In this document: positions 35,979 to 45,775 of the stretch, piece after piece
Numbering within the stretch: position 1 is the stretch's first letter
How the letters are laid out: each line of letters starts with the position of its first letter
NCBI GenBank assembly: GCA_947179485.1
Contig: OX359247.1
Location: 44,117,131 to 44,181,130, forward strand
Length of the DNA: 64,000 nt
Source: Allacma fusca
Taxonomy: Eukaryota > Arthropoda > Collembola > Symphypleona > Sminthuridae
Direction: 5' to 3'
Made by a program: the position numbers and the translations under genes
Notes under the pieces: generated by a model
Database searches by the model: none
The model's input: the letters and a program-made list of their open reading frames with translations, nothing else
What the model was told of the DNA's origin: nothing

Positions 35979-36688
35979 TGCCAATGCTATAATTTTAGAA
36001 TTAGTGAAAAAAAAACTGAGATCATTCACTGAACACGATATGAATCGACCAATGAGCAGCTCACGCTCCCGACGCAGTCTCACTCCTCAGGACAGACTCG
36101 CATCCCATACTGAAGAGGAAGAGAAAATGGCGCCTTGCGCTGAAGAGCCTGTGCTTCCGCGCCGCCCAATCCCAGACCTGGAATCCCCAATTAAGAACAT
36201 AAACATAATAGACTCCACCCCTCCGTCATCAGCATTTTCTAGCAAGAGCTCTAGCATGGAAAATATTTTGAACGCTGGGTCCCTGGAAAGCGCGGTGAAG
36301 GACCTGGGGCAAAAAAAGACGCGGCAAAAACCCACACCGTTGAAATTTTACACTACAACTTCCGCCCCGGACTTTGCTCGTTTGACTTCGCAATTATCCC
36401 TCCCCACGAGTGGTTCCGTAAGAGGGAGCACACGTGGACTGACCATACTGTCCCCCATGACCCCAAGTCCAGGTCCTTTGACCGGGTCACCCAATAGCGG
36501 TCAACAATCTTACTCCAGCACGGAGTCCTATCTGGAAAGCTTCCTCAGTGACATGACCATGACCTACGTGAACATACGATCGAGGCAAAACAAAACCATT
36601 CAATTACCGAAATTGGTCCGGACGGTCAAGTCCCCGAATGCGACCAATTTCTTCAATTACTCCTCATCGGTGTCGTCCACATCGGAGA
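35979..36688 (+). CDS. Large Ser/Pro-rich coding exon, unknown protein
   Basis: 236 complete codons from the acceptor TCTCTAAAACAAG at 35,966-35,978. The acceptor was chosen because it is the one with a pyrimidine tract whose phase fits the AG left by exon 1. Content in order: a Lys/Leu start, an Arg/Ser basic stretch (MSSSRSRRSLTPQDR), an acidic EEEE, a Pro/Arg segment (PVLPRRPIPDLESP), repeated Ser/Thr-Pro sites (LSPMTPSPGPLTGSP) and a Tyr/Ser end (YSSTESYLESFLSD). It looks disordered and rich in possible kinase or SH3-binding motifs. No domain is recognised. The exon is ended at GAGA/GTGTGT, leaving one base. A GTACGT 4 nt on (leaving two) and a GTAAGT at 36,900 are alternatives. A GTG at 36,004 is in frame but is not needed as a start. 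Confidence 0.72.
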
Positions 36689-36904
36689 GTGTGTACGTGT
36701 CTTATATGTGTCTACTTTTCTGTATGTATTTGTGTTGTTTTTTGTACCTCATCCTAGCTTATAGGGCTGGGTGTAAATTTCGGCGGGAATTTTCAACTGG
36801 GTGCGCTAGGAGTGAATTATGTTTGCATTTGGTGCATCGGAATAACTGCAAGATGTCCGATTCGTGTAGGGTTGCATTGATGCCACGTATGAAAATGTTG
36901 TAAG
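36689..36904 (+). other. Open-frame extension of exon 2 with a hydrophobic segment
   Basis: The exon 2 frame continues without a stop to a perfect GTAAGT at 36,900-36,905. It encodes a strongly hydrophobic stretch (MCLLFCMYLCCFLYLILAY) followed by Cys/Arg-rich sequence. It may be intron read-through or an alternative exon end that adds a membrane segment. The extension leaves two bases of a codon, unlike the 36,688 end. Confidence 0.3.
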
Positions 36905-37520
36905 TTATCTCTGGACCAGGGGTCAAGCGAGGTCAATTACTGGTCAATGAGGTCAAGGAAATTGTAATGGGGGTAACTTAAGCGTCAATCACTATTAAAT
37001 ACCGAATTAAACGATTCAAGAAAATTTGCAATCGACGATTTGTGATAAAGTCAATAAAATTTCAAAATAGGTCAAGTATAGGTCAAGTTATTTTGAATGA
37101 GTCCATGCCCAGGCTGTTAGCACAATTTTGACTCATATAGCCTCAATTTAAGTCCAGTTTGAGTGGAATTCCAAGTAAAATCAAGGTTGGGTCAAAAAAT
37201 TTCAAGTGAGGTCAAGTGTTGTTCAATGAGTACAAGTTTGACCCATATTAAGTGTGAGGTCAAGTTTGAATCAAATTGTCCCAAGTGATGTCAATCTTTG
37301 GCCAATGACTGCAAATACAGTTTTAAGCACGAGACCCAAGTTGGTCCTGATCTTGCCAAAGCATGGGTCAAAACATGTCAACTGAGGTCAAGGAAGGTCA
37401 ATCTTTGTTCAATAAATAAAAATTTGTTATATTATTACAATTGAGCTCATGAGGTTCATTCAGGTCAAGTTTGGACCAGGTAAAAATAAGATTCATGAAA
37501 ATTGAGGTCAAGTTTGGGTC
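36905..37520. repeat. AGGTCAAG degenerate array in proposed intron 2
   Basis: At least fifteen GGTCAA, GGTCAAG or GTCAAGT units occur, most on the plus strand, spaced 8-60 bp. They carry AGGTCA-like half-sites, some with the TCAAGGTCA extension. No fixed period is seen. Confidence 0.7.
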
Positions 37521-38433
37521 AAGTGACCTTGAAATTTGTCACATTCAGTGTCTCCCCAAAAATATCACTTAGAACACGTGTAAAAACCAACCACAATAAT
37601 CCCAAAGCTACAGAACCTACCCATAAACTGAAGATATCGATGCAAGTCGATGTCGTTTCGACCTCGTTAAAATTTCCACTCAAGTTCTCGCTCAAGTTCA
37701 AAACCTCCACTTTATGCAGACTTGCTCCTAATCCCTGAAACCCTCTAAATTCCCATTTCCTATACAGACCATAATTTGAATCCATTTGAAATCCCATTAA
37801 AAGTCCGTATTGGACTTAAGCCTCAAATTTGCACACATGATCACGCAATTAGAATTCTATATGAATGCTTCGGAACTCAAATGAGCAAACTCTCATTTAA
37901 TTCCCCACGCAACCAATCAACGGTGGTTGGAAATCTCATAATTTAATTCCTGGTCATGCCAAGCCAACTCATTACTAAATCCTAATTGCTTCTTAGCCCG
38001 CCCTCCCACATCAACTTCAATCCACATCAATTAAGTCCCAGGCACGCGGGCTCACTACGATGCAAAATTGTAAAATATTTCCCCCCTCACAAATATTTAC
38101 TCAATCAACCACTTCAAATTTACTTCTTAACAAATTCTAATCGCATAAAAAAGTCCTGACACAAAACATCGCTAACCTGAAAAAATTCGACGATGCAAAA
38201 ACAATTTACATCGGAACAAAAAAATATTTACTATTTCTAAGATCCCAAAATATACTTCCTTATATTTAACAATCAAATACGCGTAATTGTTAAGATACAA
38301 AATCAAGTTGCGAAATTGTTAAGATGCTAAAACGAGTTGCGAATTTATTTGGATTGGAAAAGTGAAATCTTTAATATTTGAAGACCGAGTAAGAATTTAA
38401 CGGAAGTTGCACAATTCTCAATGCTACACTCAG
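37521..38433. other. Unassigned intronic sequence
   Basis: A minus-strand 92-codon frame (37,519-37,797) with one hydrophobic segment is noted but not supported by splice or start context. The rest is AT-rich. Confidence 0.35.
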
Positions 38434-38555
38434 AACGCCATCTAGGACTCTTTGAAGCGATTCATCCTCGAGGAGTTCAGATTGGAGCCGTTTCGGGTGG
38501 CTGGGGTTCTTCTCGCGTAAAATCTTCTTCTCCAGAGAAGAAGCACTATTCTTGA
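38434..38555 (+). CDS. Short coding exon, internal or terminal form
   Basis: A good acceptor (ATTCTCAATGCTACACTCAG) precedes 40 codons, RHLGLFEAIHPRGVQIGAV... to ...PEKKHYS, ending in TGA at 38,553. AATAAA starts one base after the stop (38,556). Read as terminal, it closes a 432-residue protein with exons 1 and 2. Read as internal, a donor at TCTCGC/GTAAAA (exon end 38,516) leaves the frame on a codon boundary. That matches the acceptor at 43,696. The exon enters with two bases, which fits the one base left by the 36,688 end of exon 2. It is GC-richer than its flanks. No domain is recognised. Confidence 0.45.
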
Positions 38556-38561
38556 AATAAA
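38556..38561 (+). terminator. AATAAA polyadenylation signal immediately after a stop
   Basis: A canonical AATAAA directly follows the TGA at 38,553-38,555. It would give a 3' untranslated region of only about 20-30 nt. AATAAA occurs by chance in AT-rich DNA, so its weight comes from its position. Confidence 0.35.
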
Positions 38562-38589
38562 ATGCGTAGCATGTCTTTAGGCCCTACAT

Positions 38590-39590
38590 TATAAAAAGGG
38601 AAAAGTTTGAGGGCCATATGTGAGCAGAAAAATTGGGATTCACACTACCATGCAAGTCCTGACCCATTTTGACAGTATCGTATTGACTAATTTTTCTATT
38701 GTAAATTATCAAGTGTCAGAGCATGTACACTTCGTATTAACATTGAGATAAGATACAGGAACTAATTAATTGGGACTTGATGAGACATTACAATTGCTCC
38801 AGCAATAGAGGACAGATTTGCATGTAGTATTTGCAAGGCTTATAGCTCCAATCAGATTTATAGGGAATTACTAAGGAAATGAGTGTGTTGAATAATATAG
38901 CATTGATTTTATTACCCTATATAAAATAATATTCTGAGGGCTTGTCTTTCCCCTCATCATTATACTAGAGTTGTGTAATTATTTATGGGTATTTTATTTA
39001 AGTGGGTTACTGCTCCGGCACAGACTCATCTGTGTAGTGGGGCGCCCTTGGGAAATAACGTTTTGAAGAGAAAAAATAGCTTTGGGGTAAATGGGATAAA
39101 GTATTTGTTGCCCTTAAAAGTGGGTCTTTTAGGAGGGATATTTATAGGAGATTGGACCATATATGCTTGTATTTGTGAGACTTGACGGCTGACGCCAGGT
39201 GCGAAATGTGGAAGGGAGTAGGAAGAGCGGAGACAGACTGGCTGTGGGTGATAAAGCCTCTGCAAACACACATATCTTATTGCTTTTATCACATTTAATT
39301 TCTTCTTTCTTCCACACACATTTGTATGCAGACTACTGACAGGAGTGATAATGTCCCATTCAATATTCTCGATCTTTCTCATTTTGAATAAGAACCAATA
39401 TACAGGGGTGGTAGGAGCATTTTTCTTTTAATGGTTGGAATTTCTGGTTCTGCAAAACGTTTTATGGGACAATTGTAAGAGATTTGGTAGGTAATTGCAA
39501 AAAAAAAAATAAGGGACAATTGTAAGAAATTTTATGGAACAATTGTATGAAATAATATGGCGAATGAATGTTTGTGAAAAATGGTGTGAG
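38590..39590. other. Unassigned sequence
   Basis: Open frames at 38,985-39,185 (+) and 39,026-39,382 (-) overlap and show no domain. Nothing else is seen. Confidence 0.4.
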
Positions 39591-39970
39591 AAAGTTTTGG
39601 AAAACTGTGTGAGAAAGTTTTAGAAAATTGTATCGGAAATTTCTAAAAAATTATTCTGAAAATTTCTAGATAATTATGTGGAAAACGTTTTAAAAAACTA
39701 TCGGAAATTTCTAGAAACGTTTGTAGAAAAATTGTAGAAAATTTTGTTTGAAATTTTCGTAAAATTTTGCTTGAAATTTTCGTAAAATTTTGCTTGAAAT
39801 TTTCGTAAAATTTTGTTTGAAACTTTCATAAAATTTTGTTTGAAATTTTCATAAAATTTTGTTTGGAGTTTTCGTAAAGTTTGTTTGAAATTTTCGTAAA
39901 ATTTTGTTTGAAGTTTTCGTAAAAGTTTGTTTGAAATTTTGATAAAATTTTATTAGAAATGTTTAGAAAA
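39591..39970. repeat. 23-bp tandem array (TTGAAATTTTCGTAAAATTT)
   Basis: About ten copies of a 23-bp unit run from about 39,738 to 39,960. They are preceded by degenerate AGAAAATTGTATGGAAA-like phrases from 39,591. Confidence 0.88.
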
Positions 39971-42900
39971 ATTTGTGGAAATTTTGTAGGAAATGTATTT
40001 GTTCTCCACGTTATACACTGTAGATGCAAGAGTTCAAAATTTCAGATCTTTTTGATTCTACAGCGCATTTCCGTATAACTTTTTTAAAGTTAAACTAAAC
40101 ATTTGGCGGAAAATATGGGGATTATATTTACAATTAAAGTAAATATCAAGAAAGGATTGGAATTTGTTACAGCATACTCCGTACACGGAAAAACATGGAA
40201 TTGAAAGCAAACTTTAAAAATTGGCATTGTCAAATTTTTTTTACAAATAGAGACAGAACTTCTATCCCTAATCACGTTTGTTTACCGAGGAAATGGTAAA
40301 TGTCTCTATTTCCCGTGAAAATAATTATAAAAAAATATTTTCACTCTTGTGAATCCTCGGGAATTTCCGCCATCCCATGACTTTATTGTTACTTTGTACT
40401 CGTATATATGTAAATACATAATTATATATATTTACATGTACATACATGCCTCATGAGCATTAGATAGTAACAAACATGAGTGGACATTTAAGAGGGACGT
40501 TTTTATGTCATTGTTTGCAAGCCAAATATTTGCGACCCCGTTGAATAAAGATGTTTTTAAAGTTTCCTATAATCACACAAAGTGGAGATATACATCAAGG
40601 GAAGAAATTTCGCCGCCAGGAGAGTCAACAATGTTTTTTTTATTTTCCTTCACATGAGTACACATTGTAGTCGGGAGGGAAAAATGCATCCGAGTGTGCG
40701 GACCTCTATGACGTGTTAAAATTACGGCCATTAAGAAGCACATAAGAAATATTTGTAATGACAGATTTCAAATTTGTGGAAAAACGTAGGCTAACAAAAT
40801 TCCACAATTGCAGCAAATATTTAAGAAAATTAGGGTTATTTGGAAACATGCCTAAAATTTCAAAAAAAAATAAAACACAAGAGTTTAAAAATGTTGAGAA
40901 GGAATTCACCAGCAAAAAAAATGTTAAGACGCAAATCAATAGCGGAAAAATGTTAAGAAGCAAATCAATGGGTGGAAAATGTCAAGACGAAAAATCCCTT
41001 TCCTGAATCGTCTGCAACTCGATCTGAATATCTTACGTTCCGCAATTAGATCCAAATCCATATGTACATACCATGTAATTATACGGAGAGAAGGAATGAA
41101 TTCAGGGATGAGGAAACTAGGCGAGGGAAAAATTGACAGTAATTATTATCAGACGCTCTAATGTGACTGATTAGAGTCGTACAAAGGATTTACCCATGCT
41201 CTTATCTCCCCTGTACCTTTCCTCTCAATCTGAATGCACACATGGTGACAAAAGGCTCCTATTTTTCCTGCCCCACATTATATCTTGTATTTTAAACCTG
41301 ATAGTTGACGCTCATTAGTTCAGTATTAATGCGCCTTCAAAGGAAATCTCACATTTAGTCCTTCTTCTCTGTAAATTTTAAATGTATCCCTATTAAAGCA
41401 TGTACATACACTCGGGTCCCACAAAATCCTATTCTCCCCTTTCCCTATACACTCTAAGGTCAATAAAATCCAAAAACATTTTCCCCATTTTGAAAGAAAT
41501 TCTCCTAGTTTTTAAAAATATGCCTCTTTAACCTACGTAAATATTTGGGGTCAGTGTTTTGCAAAACATAAAAATGTTTCAAGAATTCAAAAATTATAAT
41601 TTTGCAAAACATTTTGAAAACAAAATTTAACAAAAATTTTACGACATTAAAGTAAATTTGATGCCGATATTTTTCCTGGTATTTAATTTAAAAAAATGTA
41701 CAAAATTCCGGTTCGAAGGACCACAAATTTGACGGGAAGTTAGTGTTTAAAGATTTTATGAAAATGGGCAGAAATTTTTGTGTTGCAAATATTTGGGGTT
41801 TTCATATTGGGCTAAAATTTTTACAGTTTTTTTTTTGGATTAGTGTTTTCTTTGGTGTTATTTGGGGCAAGGGTGAGCCTGGGGATTTCTGATACCCTCT
41901 TTGTGGACGAACTGATAAAATCCCATTAATTCTATTATCTATGATAGGCTTACATGTTATTAGGTGGGATTGTACACAGGGCCTTTTCCCCTCTGCCCAT
42001 GTAAACCCTGTACAAACTCGGAAATTAACATGTCGCCTGGCTACAGGGATATGTTTTATATGTGTGCTCAATGACAATGAATTTCCAGATGATACTGGGT
42101 TGCATATGTATAATTGTAAGGGTTGGTGGCAGACATTGGGGGGGTAGAGCGTCTTTTTTGCCTCTTGGCAGAAGTGGAGATGTTCTGAGAAGGTCCTGTC
42201 AGTTTGGTGTTTGTCAGTGTCAGTGTCAGATCAGCTCCAAGAGGGGATTTCCTTTGAGAATAGTTAACAATATAACAAGCGCAAAATAAAAGTGTTAAAG
42301 TTTTTTCTTGGAAATATCTTCTCCTTTTTTTTGGTGTACCATTACTCCGTACGATCTCGGACAGAGAAAGAAATATGCCGCATTTCCCAAGGTACTTTCA
42401 CTCCATTAAAGGCTGACGGGGGGAAACTAACATTGGAACTAACATTGCCTTGTAGATCTCTAGTGCTCATGTACATTGTGGGTAGTCCTCTTAGTCCATG
42501 CTTTTTTAGTGGGGTGCAGAAAATAATTTAAAATAACAAAAATCAATCTAATACAAATTATTTTAATCCTTAAAAATGCCTCAAACATTTTAATGCTTTA
42601 ACTAACAAAAATTTGCAAGCATTCAATTTGTAATTATTCCATTATTTTTTTGGGCTTGGCGGGCATGCGCTCTGAACTTTAATCCCAGTACCACTGCGCA
42701 ACTTACCAATACCTATAAACTTATTACGATTTATCCCTGCAATGTATTATTAAATAAGTGGCGTTGAGCTTCAGCAAAATAAAGAATATAGAAAATTTAA
42801 ATCTTTAGCGTCGGCGCTAAATTTCAAAATTTGCAGGACACAATAATTATGTTCAACTTTGCTGAATTATCAGGACATTTGTAGACAAATATTGAGAGAA

Positions 42901-43589
42901 ATTCATTACGAATAAAAAGTATTTGAAAGTATTTTTGAAAAAGCATAGGCCAAGTTGCGCTATTTGAAATGCGTTCTGGAGGCCAGAAACTAAATGCGCA
43001 GGATATATCGAAAATTTCGGGAAATTTAAAAATCTACCGTAACATTTTTTGAAATTAGCGCGAAATTCAAAAATCTGTCAATGAGTTAACTTCAGGGAAT
43101 TCAAACACCTTGCATAAAATTTAAAAACAAAGCAAAGAACAATCTTCGATCATCCAGAAATTCAATAAACTCCGTCAATTTTTTGAAATCCTCTGAAAAC
43201 CTTGGATTTCAAAATAGTTACAACTTAGTTACCCAGATTTTTGTAGTAATAAGAAAAATTGTCAAATCACTATCTTCGTCAATTGACTCATCAGAGCTCT
43301 ACTTGGTCAAGTTCTGTCGGAAGTAAAAATGACCTGGAATTCTGGAACAGGATTGTGAAAGGGAATCCCGGGAAATTCAAAATTTGATTCCGAAGGCTCC
43401 GGACGGAAAGTGAGCCCCATTGTCCTAGCTCCAGTGCGAGTGACAAAGACGAAGGCGGATTGTGTGAAGGGTAAATAAATTTTGAGGGAATAAAATCTAC
43501 CATGAAAAATTGCGCAAATAGTGCAGGACAAAGGGCTTGAGTGTGGTGACGGATCGTGACAGGATTTGATGATAATGTGAATTCCGGAC
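39971..43589. other. Unassigned sequence, about 3.6 kb
   Basis: Under the gene model this is most of intron 3. The frames at 40,754-41,006, 41,941-42,147 and 42,292-42,531 (+) and 41,802-42,077 (-) have no recognisable product. A cluster of GTCAGTGTCAGTGTCAG initiator-like motifs lies at about 42,205-42,235 without a TATA box. The rest is AT-rich. Confidence 0.35.
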
Positions 43590-43694
43590 CTCTCTCTCTC
43601 CCTCTCTCAATCTTTCTCACATCCTTTGGCTCTCTCTCTCTCTCTCTCTCTCTTTCTCCATATATATTATATGGGACCCTCACATTCCTCTAAA
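43590..43694 (+). promoter_or_regulatory. (CT)n tract and TATA-like motif before exon 4
   Basis: CT-rich sequence at 43,590-43,609 and (CT)n at about 43,631-43,658 are followed by TATATATTATAT from 43,661. This arrangement could be an internal promoter, with a start near 43,690 and a very short leader to the ATGs at 43,715 and 43,746. It could equally be the polypyrimidine region of the acceptor CATTCCTCTAAAG at 43,683-43,695. The sequence does not settle which. Confidence 0.3.
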
Positions 43695-43695
43695 G

Positions 43696-43837
43696 CCCAA
43701 CTGGGATCAAGTGAATGGAAGGGAGTGGTGGGGAGAAGGTAAAAATGCCCCGATTCCGTCTCCGACAGAGAAATGTGGTTCTATCAGAGCGAGACGTGAG
43801 ACTCAAGAATTACCGACGCTACAACACATTCGTCTGG
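43696..43837 (+). CDS. Candidate exon 4 in the alternative frame
   Basis: An acceptor ending TTCCTCTAAAG is followed by 47 open codons, starting PNWDQVNGREWW and including IPSPTEKCGSIRARR. They end at CTGG/GTACGT, a good donor. The exon starts on a codon boundary, fitting the 38,516 end of exon 3. It leaves one base, which exactly fits the next acceptor at 43,904. The same DNA is open in a second frame (see 43,715-44,217), so the two readings compete. Third-position GC is about 43% here, against roughly half in the competing frame, which slightly favours the competitor. Confidence 0.4.
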
Positions 43838-44217
43838 GTACGTGAGCCCACTCGACCCAGGCTCTTCGATGGCGAGACTCATTTTTTCTCATCTTCTGCT
43901 CCAGTGACTACTGAGGATGCGGAGGGGAGGAGTCCCTCCCCAGTCTTCCAAAATTCCGCCACCCCTCCCAACACCCCCACGGTCAGGTCTCTCCAAGGGG
44001 ACGTCTGCTACAGACATGTCCCAACCCCGGTTGACCCACTAACCCAGACCAAAGCCAGCAAGAGCAAGATGCGAGGCTCCTTTGAGAGACTTTTCTTCCC
44101 CAGCACCTTCAACCCCTACGTTAGTCCTAGTAAAAGTCCTGAGCGGCCCAAACCTCCTGAGAAGTCTAAGAAATCCGGGATTCAATTCTGCCGCTCATCT
44201 CCTATGGTCCTTCCAGA
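43715..44217 (+). CDS. Ser/Pro/Lys-rich coding exon, unknown protein
   Basis: The frame is open from ATG 43,715 (also ATG 43,746, MPRFRLRQRN) to 44,217. The part from 43,905 is the most clearly coding: high GC, Ser-Pro and Thr-Pro pairs (SPSPVFQNSATPPNTPTV), a Lys/Ser basic patch and SPSKSPERPKPPEKSKK. A textbook acceptor (TCATCTTCTGCTCCAG) at 43,889-43,904 suggests the exon may begin at 43,905 after a 67-nt intron. If unspliced, this is the first exon of a separate gene with product 191 residues (or 181 from 43,746). The 3' end is placed at CCAGA/GTAAAA. The two bases left join G at 44,918 to make GAG. No domain is recognised. Confidence 0.65.
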
Positions 44218-44917
44218 GTAAAATTTTTTCATATTTTTTCGTACATGTCCAAATTAAGGGCAAATCCAGACTTGAGAAAAAATCACAAAAATCAGGGAGA
44301 ATGAATGGACGAAAATGTTACATGAAGTTAAAGGCAATGAATGAATGAATGAATGAATGGACGAATGAATGAATGAATGGAATGTCACATTCTTTAAAAG
44401 AATGAATGAATCCCAGGAATGCTAATTTGGAATCAAGGTTCATATTTAACATGTAATAGTATACTTGCATGTGCTTTTTTAGCATTTTATTTTTGGCACT
44501 TTTTGCTTCTTAACAGTTGGGGTTAAAAATTTACAAATTAGCTTCCCTTAAGTAATTCATTTACCCTTTGGGTTCTTAAGGATTTGAAGTAGTATTTATT
44601 TGTATGGGAAAAATGCTCGTAAAAAGGAAGTTCTAATTTGTGTTTAATTATAAGTTTTGTTGAGCCTCTGTAAAAGGTCAATTTGGGTCCTTAACCAAAT
44701 ATCATGAGGTAAAGTTGGCGGATTTGAGGCTAGGCACGTATTTCTTTGCTTTTTATTTTCTCCGGCTGTGAATGGAATTTCATAAGGGGACATTCCATTA
44801 CGGAGAAAAGAACTGCTTAAAAGAGCACGTTGACAAGTGCCTTGCTTTTATTTCCCTTCCGTATCCTTTTACATGGGATTTTACCACACTAACCCTCAAT
44901 TCCCCATAAATTCCTAG
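44218..44917 (+). other. Proposed 700-nt last intron
   Basis: It begins GTAAAATTTTTTC and ends CCCCATAAATTCCTAG. It is AT-rich and contains a (GAAT)n microsatellite at about 44,334-44,383. If unspliced, the frame stops at the TAA overlapping the donor (44,219-44,221). Confidence 0.5.
44334..44383. repeat. (GAAT)n microsatellite
   Basis: About eleven GAAT/GAATG units with two interruptions, inside the proposed last intron. Confidence 0.9.
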
Positions 44918-44990
44918 GGACAAAGCCATCCCTCACAAACGGATTCCTTTGGACATGCTTCAGCTTGAGATTGAGCGGAGTCTGGGTTAA
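44918..44990 (+). CDS. Terminal coding exon
   Basis: After the acceptor CCATAAATTCCTAG, one base completes the GAG codon split from the previous exon. Then 23 codons follow, starting DKAIPHKRIPLDML and ending EIERSLG, with TAA at 44,988. The segment is GC-richer than its flanks, starts exactly at an acceptor and matches the upstream phase. ATTAAA at 45,099-45,104, followed by a T-rich stretch, is a plausible polyadenylation signal. The short amphipathic LDMLQLEIE could form a helix. No family is recognised. Confidence 0.6.
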
Positions 44991-45098
44991 AATATGGGTC
45001 GTGGGTGGATAATTATAAAAATGATAAATAATTGTGTAGGGACTGTGTAAATGAGAAATGAATTATTAAGGGATCAGTGGGAATTTAATTTCAAGGAA

Positions 45099-45104
45099 AT
45101 TAAA
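45099..45104 (+). terminator. ATTAAA polyadenylation signal candidate
   Basis: It lies 109 nt after the TAA at 44,988 and is followed by TATTTTTTTGAATTTTTCG. ATTAAA is the commonest variant of AATAAA, but it is frequent in AT-rich DNA. Confidence 0.35.
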
Positions 45105-45775
45105 TATTTTTTTGAATTTTTCGTATGGATTTTAAAAAGGGGGACTTGAAGGGGTTAACGAATTTTGGATACCCTGGACATTATGAGGAGAGGCGTGTGT
45201 TAGGGAACTTGGATTCTCCCGCCTCGGATTTTATGATAGATTTAATTGGATTATTTGTAATAATTCTGGTGCTCATATGTACGCCCTTATTGTGTGCTGT
45301 GTATTTATGGGGTAGGGTTTATTAATGGGGTTGGAGTTGGAGTATGTACGTAGGGACAGAAGGGCTGTGAGTGTAGCAGCGATGTCATAAATATCCGGAG
45401 ACAATACTTATGTGGATTTGATGTGGGAAAAAAGTCGGTCTTAAATTGTTCCACACGCCCATTCCCACTCCTGTACACGCCGTCCAATAGTCCATAAATT
45501 CCGGACGGAGGCAATGGGCCGGGGAAATCGGAGTAAGTCAGGAAAGTTGGGTTCCATTTTGCCCCATCAACTCTGACATGTTTACAACGCATGGACATAT
45601 AGATATAGCTGGGAGGCTAATAAATACCCCATCGATTTTTATCCTTATGTTCCCAATCAGCCCTTCTAAAATTTCCGGACGTTTTCACACGCTCCAGTTC
45701 CTAATGGAAGCTAAGAAAATTACACTTGAAGTTATAATTATTACACTTGAGTGCCTTTTCTTACATTAATCAATG
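45105..45775. other. Unassigned sequence downstream of the gene
   Basis: A minus-strand frame of 97 codons (45,305-45,598) and a plus-strand GGA/GTAAGT at about 45,536 are noted. Neither has supporting context. Confidence 0.35.

Larger units (their letters stand above)
22557..45104 (+). other. Proposed six-exon gene, 595-residue product
   Basis: Exons 23,126-23,592, 35,979-36,688, 38,434-38,516, 43,696-43,837, 43,905-44,217 and 44,918-44,990 total 1,788 nt. They join with matching phases (2, 1, 0, 1, 2) to a TAA at 44,988. The introns would be 12,386, 1,745, 5,179, 67 and 700 nt. The exons are GC-richer than their surroundings and rich in Ser, Pro, Arg and Lys codons, which argues for one disordered protein. 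Weak points are non-consensus donors (GTTTTA, GTGTGT and GTAAAA twice). The main alternative is two genes: one ending at 38,555, the other starting at 43,715 or 43,746. Confidence 0.45.

Noticed and set aside
35614..35992. Repetitive frames on both strands resembling a coiled or repeat protein
   Set aside because: They are products of the 24-bp array before exon 2. Three frames are open simultaneously.
37519..37797. 92-codon minus-strand frame with one hydrophobic segment
   Set aside because: The plus strand is open over the same bases, and there is no promoter or polyadenylation context. Hydrophobic stretches arise easily from T-rich DNA.
45305..45598. 97-codon minus-strand frame beyond the end of the gene
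   Set aside because: It looks partly protein-like, but there is no promoter, splice site pair or family match. Frames of this length are expected by chance in 64 kb.
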